DNA from: CAZTGZ01 sp044339595 | GTDB taxonomy: Bacteria; Bacteroidota; Bacteroidia; NS11-12g; UBA9320 | DNA: 26,004 bases | Reading direction: 5' to 3' | NCBI GenBank assembly: GCA_044339595.1 | Contig: JBIIVF010000018.1 | Location: 1-26,004, forward strand | In this document: in pieces, positions 1 through 5,587 of the stretch | Position numbering within the stretch: the stretch's first letter is position 1 | Layout: the number at the start of each line of letters is the position of its first letter | Position numbers and translations under genes: made by a program | The notes under the pieces: generated by a model | Database searches by the model: none | What the model saw: only the letters and a program-made list of their open reading frames with translations | What the model was told of the DNA's origin: nothing

Positions 1-61
1 ATTAGCTTCTTTAGCACTTTTGCAATTTTACCATAATTGACTTAATTGCTAAATCGCTTTC

Positions 62-415
62 CAGGGCCTTGCCCAAACAACATCCCGCAATGAACATATA
101 TACTATACCCCCAATTACTTTTTTTGCTTGATCAAAAAAAGTAATCAAAAAAAATCAAGGCTTCATTTCTCTTTTCTATCCGCTAACGCCATGTAGGCGA
201 ATGCCACGATGGGAGCCACTTCTTATATTTACTAGAGTGATCTAGATTGGTTTGCCAGCCGATATTAAGAAAGGTACTGTAGTTCGATCGGCGTTCGCCC
301 ATCGCTTTCTTATCTGCTTAATGGGATGGTCTGTTTTCACGCCTACATAACCAAGCGGATAACGAAAAGACAAATAAGGCCATTCCCCACACGCAGGCCC
401 GATGCTGCCCATATT
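62..415 (+). repeat. RE1 copy A: dispersed structured intergenic repeat
   Basis: One of five related intergenic copies. In order it has: a GGGC/GCCC mini-hairpin (64-67/71-74); a perfect 13-bp hairpin with 6-nt loop CTTGAT (114-126/133-145); ATCAAG directly downstream (starting at 154), complementary to that loop; and a long nested stem with arms 171-176/364-369 (CTTTTC/GAAAAG), 178-184/354-360 (ATCCGCT/AGCGGAT), 191-199/340-348 (ATGTAGGCG/CGCCTACAT) and 207-213/298-304 (CGATGGG/CCCATCG). Weak similarity to copy B extends about 20-40 bp further upstream. There is no convincing ORF. It lies upstream of the Nramp-like gene; nothing else is seen in 1-61. The repeat is certain, its function unknown. 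Confidence 0.9.
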
Positions 416-436
416 CAAGACTCATTTATATTTTCA

Positions 437-470
437 AAAGCCGGTTTTTCTTTGAAAGCCGGCTTTTTTT
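437..470 (+). terminator. Rho-independent terminator after RE1 copy A
   Basis: AAAGCCGG (437-444) pairs with CCGGCTTT (459-466) across a 14-nt loop and is followed by a T run to 470. It would end a plus-strand transcript entering from the left, either RE1 copy A itself or an upstream gene outside the window. It sits immediately before the promoter of the next gene. Confidence 0.75.
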
Positions 471-471
471 A

Positions 472-479
472 TACATTTG
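472..479 (+). promoter_or_regulatory. Bacteroidota -7 promoter element for the Nramp-like gene
   Basis: TACATTTG matches the Bacteroidota -7 consensus TAnnTTTG and ends 19 nt before the ATG at 499. A TTTG at 451-454, inside the terminator loop, is a possible -33 element at slightly short spacing. Confidence 0.55.
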
Positions 480-498
480 ACTGAAACAAACACTGAAT

Positions 499-1740
499 AT
501 GTTCGATCAAATCAAAAAATTAGGTCCCGGATTGCTTTACGCCGGCGCCGCCATCGGCGTTTCTCACATCGTTCAATCTACCCGCGCCGGAGCAGATTAC
601 GGCTTTATCCTCCTCATCGCCATTGTTCTGGCCCATGTTTTTAAATACCCGTTTTTTGAAATGGGACCCCGATATGCAGCAGCTACGGGCAACAGTCTGA
701 TCGAAGGATTCGCCAAAACAGGCAAATGGGCTATCTGGACCGTGATGATCCTCACCGTAGTTACGATGTTCATCATCCAATCGGCCGTGACCATTGTAAC
801 CGCCGGACTGGCAGAAAAACTGACCGGCATTCATCTCGAAGGATGGGTCTGGAGTGCCATAATCCTGGTTATTTGCTTGCTATTCCTTATACAAGGCTCC
901 TTTTCTGTCCTCGATAACCTCATGAAAGTCATCATGGTGGTCCTTTCGATTACCACCGTAGTTGCGCTCATCAGCTCCTTTTATGCCGTAGTGCCCAAAG
1001 ACACCGGTTTGATGAAGGAATTCAGCCTGTTGAACAAATTGGATGTGATGTTTCTCATCGCCTTCATCGGATGGATGCCCGCACCGCTGGACCTTGCCAT
1101 CTGGCATTCGATCTGGAGCATCGCCAGTTTTGAGAAAAACAAGCACCTCGCCAATATGAAAGACGCTTTGTTCGATTTCAAAGTAGGTTATTGGGGAACC
1201 GCCATCATGGCCGTTTGCTTTCTCATTTTAGGGGCTAATATCCTGTATGGTACCGATACAGTGCTTTCTGCTAACGGTGCCGTTTATGCCGGACAGTTAA
1301 TCGACATGTACAACACCTCTTTGGGCAACTGGTCGTATTGGTTCATCGCCATTGCAGCTTTCACCACCATGTTTAGCACTACCATCACCTGCCTCGATGC
1401 ACAACCCCGAGTACTGGATAGCATTCTGGCTGTGATGAATAAAAAAGAACATATCCACGGAAAAATCACCCGCAATTACCAAATGGGCTTGCTCTTGCTT
1501 TCAGGTGGCACCTTAATCATACTTGGCTTCTTTGTTGAAAATATGAAACAGATGGTCACCCTAGCCACTACAATTTCCTTTCTAACTGCACCGCTGATTG
1601 CCTGGATTACGTACAAAACCGTTTGGAGTCAGCTGACTGCACCCTGGCTACCTTCGCCATTTCTGAAGCATTTAGCACATGTCGGCTTGTTGTTTTTAAG
1701 CGCCTTCAGCCTCTATTATCTCTATGTGGCTTATTTTTAA
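499..1740 (+). CDS. Nramp-family-like membrane transporter lacking the canonical metal-binding motifs
   Basis: A 413-residue polytopic inner-membrane protein with about 11 hydrophobic segments. The N-terminal GPGLLYAGAAIG and the overall layout match the Nramp (SLC11) family of divalent metal transporters. In canonical Nramps, TM1 carries DPGN and TM6 carries MPH, which together bind Mn2+/Fe2+. Here the equivalent sites read GVSH (residues 20-23) and MPAP followed by LD (193-198), so the usual ligands are absent. Family membership is well supported; a classical Mn/Fe substrate is not, and the transported species is unknown. It appears monocistronic, with its own promoter. The ATG at 499 gives a short cytoplasmic N-terminus typical of the family. 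Confidence 0.85.
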   Translation: MFDQIKKLGPGLLYAGAAIGVSHIVQSTRAGADYGFILLIAIVLAHVFKYPFFEMGPRYAAATGNSLIEGFAKTGKWAIWTVMILTVVTMFIIQSAVTIVTAGLAEKLTGIHLEGWVWSAIILVICLLFLIQGSFSVLDNLMKVIMVVLSITTVVALISSFYAVVPKDTGLMKEFSLLNKLDVMFLIAFIGWMPAPLDLAIWHSIWSIASFEKNKHLANMKDALFDFKVGYWGTAIMAVCFLILGANILYGTDTVLSANGAVYAGQLIDMYNTSLGNWSYWFIAIAAFTTMFSTTITCLDAQPRVLDSILAVMNKKEHIHGKITRNYQMGLLLLSGGTLIILGFFVENMKQMVTLATTISFLTAPLIAWITYKTVWSQLTAPWLPSPFLKHLAHVGLLFLSAFSLYYLYVAYF

Positions 1741-1850
1741 ATCAATATAGACTGACTTTACCGATTTTTAAAGCATAACCATGAACAAAATCAGGATTTC
1801 AATCCTTATCCTTGTATCGGGGTTTTAATCCCAAATACATACCACCCAAC

Positions 1851-2432
1851 ATGTCACCCCTCAGCGACGAAAAAATAATTGCCCGCATTGTTTCTACCGG
1901 TGCCAGCAACCTGTTTAACACGTTGTATGACCGCTATGCAGACAAAGTTTTCAGAAAGGCGGTGCTAATGGTGCATGATCAGGATGTAGCCCAAGACCTC
2001 GCCCACGATGTGATGGTAAAATCCTTCCTCAAACTGAGCACTTTTGAAGGCAAAAGCTCTTTTAGCACCTGGCTATATCAGATCACATATACCCACTGCA
2101 TTGACTACCTGCGAAAACAGAAAAAAATGATCGAAGAGCCCATCGATGAAGATACTTTTGACTCAGGCCCCTGGCTCGAAGACAGCAATGATGCCATAGA
2201 AGAAAAGGAACTCTTTGAAATGCGCCTCGAATACCTCAATGAAATTTTGGAAGAAATCAATCCGCAGGACAAAATTCTGCTCATGATGAAGTATCAGGAC
2301 AACATGGCCATCAAAGAAATTTCTGACTTCTGTCAATGCGGCGAAAGTGCTGTTAAAATGAAACTCAAAAGAGCCAGAGACAAGGTGAAAGAAATTTATC
2401 AGGAGAAATATCTCTCGAAAGACTCCTTGTGA
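1851..2432 (+). CDS. ECF-type RNA polymerase sigma-70 family factor
   Basis: This 193-residue protein has the two-domain ECF layout. Sigma region 2 spans about residues 20-85, with YDRYADKVFRKA, a DLAHDVMVKSF core and a STWLYQITYTHCIDYLRK DNA-contact helix. Region 4 spans about 130-185, with a helix-turn-helix at IKEISDFCQCGESAVKMKLKRAR. The acidic linker is long. The reading frame is open upstream to a TTG at 1812, but the ATG at 1851 gives the normal family N-terminus and is preferred. No anti-sigma gene is adjacent; the next genes are a toxin-antitoxin pair with their own promoter. It should direct core polymerase to an unknown, probably stress- or envelope-related regulon. No convincing TAnnTTTG is seen just upstream. 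Confidence 0.9.
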   Translation: MSPLSDEKIIARIVSTGASNLFNTLYDRYADKVFRKAVLMVHDQDVAQDLAHDVMVKSFLKLSTFEGKSSFSTWLYQITYTHCIDYLRKQKKMIEEPIDEDTFDSGPWLEDSNDAIEEKELFEMRLEYLNEILEEINPQDKILLMMKYQDNMAIKEISDFCQCGESAVKMKLKRARDKVKEIYQEKYLSKDSL

Positions 2433-2492
2433 TCTTCACTCCTATCCTTTAATTTTTTTAGATCTACTTATTCTATCGAGTCTTTTTACTCC

Positions 2493-2518
2493 ATTATGTA
2501 CGGATTTACGTACATAAT
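2493..2518 (+). promoter_or_regulatory. Palindromic operator of the toxin-antitoxin operon
   Basis: ATTATGTACG (2493-2502) and CGTACATAAT (2509-2518) are perfect 10-bp inverted arms around a 6-bp spacer. It lies just upstream of the -7 element, where a repressor would cover the -33 region. The half-sites contain TGTAC/GTACA, close to the TGTACA core that E. coli YefM-YoeB binds when it autorepresses (established for that family; inferred here). Confidence 0.75.
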
Positions 2519-2522
2519 GTTG

Positions 2523-2530
2523 TATCTTTG
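2523..2530 (+). promoter_or_regulatory. -7 promoter element of the toxin-antitoxin operon
   Basis: TATCTTTG matches TAnnTTTG and ends 20 nt before the antitoxin ATG at 2551, immediately downstream of the operator palindrome. Confidence 0.65.
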
Positions 2531-2550
2531 TTTTCATCAATAAAAACAAA

Positions 2551-2802
2551 ATGAAAGCGGTTACCATCACAAAGTTAAGAAAGGGCATTAAGGAATATTT
2601 CGATTATGTTTCAAAATCCATGGAAGTAATTATTATTCCAAGAAATAAAGATGAAGAAGCCGTAGTCATTATGTCTATCAAAGAATATAACTCGCTGTTG
2701 GAAACTGAGCATTTGCTTTCAACCCGGTCAAACATAGAAAGACTGGAGAAATCCATCAAACAGATCAACACCCATGAAACGGTTCAATATCATTTAGACT
2801 GA
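2551..2802 (+). CDS. YefM/Phd-family antitoxin
   Basis: An 83-residue protein. The N-terminal half (about residues 1-55), with AVTITKLRKGIKEYFDYVSKS, VIIIPRNKDEEAVVIMSIKEYNSL, is the Phd/YefM DNA-binding fold; the charged C-terminal tail is the usual toxin-neutralising segment. It lies 7 bp upstream of a YoeB-like toxin, in the standard antitoxin-first order. It should bind the operator at 2493-2518, alone or with the toxin, to repress the operon, and should wrap the toxin active site. The A-rich leader ends AAAACAAA before the ATG, typical of Bacteroidota starts without a Shine-Dalgarno sequence. Confidence 0.9.
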   Translation: MKAVTITKLRKGIKEYFDYVSKSMEVIIIPRNKDEEAVVIMSIKEYNSLLETEHLLSTRSNIERLEKSIKQINTHETVQYHLD

Positions 2803-2809
2803 GCTATTC

Positions 2810-3091
2810 ATGATTATTGAGTTTACGCAACTCGCTTGGGAAGATTTTACCCATTGGATTGAAAATGACCAGGATGTGGTGATAAAAATTAAGGAGCTTC
2901 TTCAATTCATTAAACAAGATCCATTTAAAGGAATTGGAAAACCTGAGCCCCTAAAATTTGGTTTGAAAGGATTTTGGTCAAGACGCCTTACCAGCGAACA
3001 CCGATTGGTGTATTGTATAACAGGCCAGAAGGGTAAAGATCAAAAGTGTACCATCATTCAATGTCGATTTCATTATGACATTCCAAAGTAA
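2810..3091 (+). CDS. YoeB/Txe-family mRNA endoribonuclease toxin
   Basis: A 93-residue RelE-superfamily toxin. The YoeB signature KPEPLK...GFWSRRLTSEHRLVY is complete. Glu46 and Arg65 fall at the same positions as the catalytic residues of E. coli YoeB, and CRFHYDI near the C-terminus supplies the catalytic His (His88, shifted by a roughly 5-residue insertion in the preceding loop, GQKGKDQKC). The family cleaves mRNA in the ribosomal A site and arrests translation. All key residues are present, so it is probably active and kept in check by the upstream antitoxin. The start lies 7 bp after the antitoxin stop, so the two genes are cotranscribed. Confidence 0.92.
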   Translation: MIIEFTQLAWEDFTHWIENDQDVVIKIKELLQFIKQDPFKGIGKPEPLKFGLKGFWSRRLTSEHRLVYCITGQKGKDQKCTIIQCRFHYDIPK

Positions 3092-3132
3092 ATACGCTTA
3101 TTAATTTATTCACTTCTAATCAATTTGTATTT

Positions 3133-3158
3133 AAAAACCAAGACAAAACCTTGTTTTT
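3133..3158 (+). terminator. Probable terminator of the toxin-antitoxin operon
   Basis: AAAAA-C-CAAG pairs with CTTG-TTTTT around a 7-nt loop, with a single C bulge, about 40 nt after the toxin stop. It is AT-rich and roughly symmetrical, so it could work in both directions, including for a transcript of the inverted RE1 copy B. Confidence 0.4.
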
Positions 3159-3183
3159 GAAATAAACATCTGTCACGAATATC

Positions 3184-3532
3184 TACAGAATCTGGCCTGC
3201 GGGTGGGAAATGGCCTTATTTGTCTTTTCGTTCTCCGCTTGGTTATGGAGGCGTGAAAACAAATTATCTCATTGAGCAGATAAGAAAGCGATGGGCGAAC
3301 GCCGTCCGAACTACTTTTCCTTTTCTTAATATCGATTTACTACCGAACTAAGGTAACCTAAATAAATATAAGAAGTGGCTCCCATCGTGGCATACGCCTG
3401 CATTGCCTTAGCGGATAGAAAAGAGAAATACAGCCTTGACTTTTTTTGCTTCCTTTTTTTTGTCAAGAAAAAAAAGGAAGTGGGGCTATCGTAATTATGT
3501 TCATTGTAAAATGATGTTTGGGCAAAGCCCTG
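3184..3532 (-). repeat. RE1 copy B (inverted orientation)
   Basis: This is the only minus-strand copy. Read on the minus strand it starts CAGGGCTTTGCCC and ends near GGCCAGATTCTG. Its hairpin is 3449-3461/3468-3480 (CTTCCTTTTTTTT/AAAAAAAAGGAAG), again 13 bp with a 6-nt loop. The loop is CTTGAC on the element strand, and its partner GTCAAG follows downstream (CTTGAC on the plus strand at 3435-3440). The nested stem is kept with one mismatch in each of two helices. It fills most of the space between the toxin gene and the YqgE gene; the remaining sequence 3533-3662 shows nothing recognisable. Confidence 0.9.
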
Positions 3533-3662
3533 AAATGCAGCTTAACTTTTAAATTAATCATAGTAAAATGGCAAAAATGCGGATACAAGTATTAGCCAAT
3601 TCTCACAAGCGTAGCTTATGCATCCATTCATTCCATTCATTTGGATATTGTCATATTCCAAG

Positions 3663-3670
3663 TACTTTTG
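3663..3670 (+). promoter_or_regulatory. -7 promoter element of the YqgE gene
   Basis: TACTTTTG matches TAnnTTTG, 67 nt before the preferred ATG (3738) and 28 nt before an alternative in-frame ATG (3699). Confidence 0.5.
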
Positions 3671-3737
3671 TTCTGAGGCGAGAGGCAAGAATTATTGAAT
3701 GATGATTTTATGCCCGAAACCTCACAACAAAAATCCT

Positions 3738-4301
3738 ATGCAAGAATCTGTTCCACCCCAAGCCGGAAAAGTGCTCATCAGCGATCCGTTTCTGCCGGAC
3801 GCGAACTTCAACAGAACGGTCATCCTCTTGCTCGAACACAATGAACACGGCACCTTCGGACTCGTGCTTAACCACAAACTCGAATCTGCCTTATCAGATG
3901 TACTGGATGATTTACCATCCGGAAAATCAGTACCCCTTTTCAAAGGAGGGCCGGTGCAATTAGACACCCTGCACTATATCCATTTAGGACCTTCTATACT
4001 TCCCGGTGCGAAAGAAGTCATACCCGGGCTTTTCTGGGGTGGCGATTTCGATATGGTAAAAATGCAAGTCAGCCTTGGCATGGCCCATTCCGGAAATTTT
4101 AGATTCTTTTTAGGATACAGCGGATGGGGAGATGGTCAACTGGACGAAGAGATAGAAGAAGGCAGCTGGATCCTAAGCAGCATCAACCCTTCCGATTTAT
4201 TCGAACTCGACAGCCAAAGCCTTTGGAAAAAGTGTATGCTGCGTTTGGGGGGTGAATATGCGCTGCTCGCCAATGCTCCCGGCAATCCGCACTGGAATTA
4301 A
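3738..4301 (+). CDS. YqgE/AlgH family protein (DUF179)
   Basis: A 187-residue protein covering the whole YqgE/AlgH domain: GKVLISDPFLPDANFNRTVILL, then HGTFGLVLNHKLES, GGPVQLDTLHYIH, and a C-terminal FFLGYSGWGDGQLDEEIEEGSW block. These are the family's hallmark segments. The family is cytoplasmic and conserved, and its biochemical role is not settled; AlgH was linked to transcriptional control of alginate in Pseudomonas. The frame also allows an ATG at 3699, but starting at 3738 places GK...ISDPF about ten residues in, as in relatives. It is convergent with the next gene, and the two stop codons share TTAA (4298-4301). Confidence 0.9.
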   Translation: MQESVPPQAGKVLISDPFLPDANFNRTVILLLEHNEHGTFGLVLNHKLESALSDVLDDLPSGKSVPLFKGGPVQLDTLHYIHLGPSILPGAKEVIPGLFWGGDFDMVKMQVSLGMAHSGNFRFFLGYSGWGDGQLDEEIEEGSWILSSINPSDLFELDSQSLWKKCMLRLGGEYALLANAPGNPHWN

Positions 4302-5017
4302 TGTCCGCGGTAAAAACTATCGCGATACGGGAAACGACGTGCAAATGTGCGCGCCAGTTGTTTCACCACAATCTCGGGTTGATAATCCCATTCGCTTTGC
4401 GCACGGCGATCGATTCCCCACAAAACCAACCCATCTTTCGCTTCAATAATCTGTGCCGAAGCAATCACATCATACGTGCGGGCCAAATTCTGACCTTCGG
4501 TGGGTAATCCGACCGGAATATTCACTTTCCCCCTTAGAATGGTCAAAATATCTTCTGCCAGACTGATTCCATAAGAGGCCAGGTCACTCATAAATCGCTC
4601 CATTTTCAAACTCCCTTTCACCACTGCATCCACTCCGAGCAAACGAGCCAGTGAATCAGGCGCCATATCCCAACTTTGCTCAATGCTGATGCCTTTTTCT
4701 TTCAACATCAGATTGGTTTTATCGAGCGATAGAACATTGATTTTGATATCCTTTTTGCCCTGTCCGCTCTGGCGAATGATTTCATTGTAAATCTCCTTCT
4801 GAAAGACCTGACTTTCAGCCACTTCTACAGCTTTTACCTGTTCAACGCTCATTCCTTTGGGCAAGTTACCTGTATATTCAGCGCGTGGCGGCACAACGGC
4901 AATCACTTTATGTCCGGCAGCACGACTTTTATACGCCGGCAACAGATACTTATTGCTGCAAGACTGCACGATAACAGCCAATCCAATCAGCCACATTGCA
5001 TTTTTAAACCATTTCAT
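4298..5017 (-). CDS. Putative lipoprotein of unknown function
   Basis: A 239-residue protein with a lipoprotein signal: MKWFKNAM, a hydrophobic stretch, then VQSC with Cys20 as lipidation site. The frame is open upstream to 5089, but the ATG at 5017 gives a proper signal peptide and lies 15 nt downstream of a TAATTTTG -7 element. The mature part has an IAVVPPRAEYTG strand, a KEIYNEIIRQ helix, and LARLLGVDAVVKGSLKMERF, reminiscent of the TolB-N/CsgG-like fold that reads as 'locus is a variable, add up a lipoprotein function', then YDVIASAQIIEAKDGLVLWGIDRR. That resemblance is an impression only. Location in the inner or outer membrane periplasmic face is inferred. Confidence 0.75.
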   Translation of the reverse strand: MKWFKNAMWLIGLAVIVQSCSNKYLLPAYKSRAAGHKVIAVVPPRAEYTGNLPKGMSVEQVKAVEVAESQVFQKEIYNEIIRQSGQGKKDIKINVLSLDKTNLMLKEKGISIEQSWDMAPDSLARLLGVDAVVKGSLKMERFMSDLASYGISLAEDILTILRGKVNIPVGLPTEGQNLARTYDVIASAQIIEAKDGLVLWGIDRRAQSEWDYQPEIVVKQLARTFARRFPYRDSFYRGH

Positions 5018-5032
5018 CGGTTGCAATATTAA

Positions 5033-5040
5033 CAAAATTA
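5033..5040 (-). promoter_or_regulatory. -7 promoter element of the lipoprotein gene
   Basis: On the minus strand TAATTTTG, a full match to TAnnTTTG, ends 15 nt before the ATG at 5017. It supports the shorter start over the 5089 start, which would lie upstream of the promoter. Confidence 0.6.
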
Positions 5041-5114
5041 GCAAAATTTTGAGGCTTGAATTTTCCGGGCGTTCCCCCACGCAGCGCAAACAAAATGCTT
5101 CACTAATAGAATAA

Positions 5115-5217
5115 ACCCCATGCGCTTGCTTTGGGGTCGGGTCGTCCGCTTATAGTCCTCATACGCCCGGGCGTATTGCGGGCTATCCGCTTCCACCCCT
5201 AACGCGAAATTTCGTTA
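5115..5217. repeat. Palindrome-rich intergenic block
   Basis: Nested inverted repeats: ACCCCA/TGGGGT (5115-5120/5132-5137); ATAGTCC/GGGCTAT (5152-5158/5180-5186) enclosing the perfect 16-bp palindrome ATACGCCCGGGCGTAT (5161-5176); ACCCC (5195-5199), which can also pair with GGGGT at 5133-5137; and TAACG/CGTTA (5200-5204/5213-5217). It shares CTATCCGCT with the conserved first helix of RE1. It sits between the lipoprotein and helicase promoters. It resembles interspersed repeats I recall from other Bacteroidota genomes, but this was not checked. The following stretch 5218-5421 shows only an imperfect GC-rich inverted repeat around 5298-5335. Confidence 0.65.
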
Positions 5218-5421
5218 AAATTCATTATTAGCATGGGTTTTCGTTTTTCTTTGGGCGATGGTTCAATGATAAAAAGTCTATATCAGTCCTTCAAGGTTCC
5301 CGCGATTTTGTTGCGGAGGAGGGCGGGAAACCTCAAAGGCATTTCGGTATTTGAAAAAGCATACCCAACCATTCCGCGTAATCCTTTCATCCGCATCTTC
5401 TGCGATTATATCACCATCAAT

Positions 5422-5565
5422 GTCTCCTGCGCATTCATAAACATAATCTTAAACCATTTATTTTGCAGGGACGTTGATGACGCATGATATCCTCAACGTC
5501 CTCGCTTGCTCCAAACCTCGCTTTGGGTCATGAAAGTGCACAAGCGAGAGACGTTGAGGGGGAAG
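5422..5565 (+). repeat. RE2 copy 1: structured repeat upstream of the helicase gene
   Basis: Shares its plan with 11619-11763. Possible stems: GTC(T)CCTGC/GCAGGGAC (5422-5430/5465-5472); GGACGTTGA/TCAACGTCC (5469-5477/5493-5501); and a long hairpin CCTCAACGTC-CTCGCTTG (5491-5508) with CAAGCGAG-A-GACGTTGAGG (5541-5559), 18 bp with one bulged A. The second and third stems compete for the same strand. It ends about 22 nt before the helicase ATG, so it could lie in or next to that gene's promoter. Confidence 0.8.
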
Positions 5566-5587
5566 AAATTCATTAATTTGCGCATGG

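Noticed and set aside
298..325. Alternative pairing CCCAT (298-302) with ATGGG (321-325) in RE1, suggesting a conformational switch with CGATGGG at 207-213
   Set aside because: Copy B has ATGAG at this place, so the alternative helix is not conserved while the long-range one is.
1781..1828. 15-codon ORF (MNKIRISILILVSGF) just upstream of the sigma factor gene
   Set aside because: It looks like the start of a signal peptide, possibly a leader or a remnant, but nothing else supports translation.
5233..5487. 84-codon open frame before the helicase gene
   Set aside because: It runs through intergenic repeat RE2, has no recognisable domain or promoter, and its composition does not look like the neighbouring proteins.
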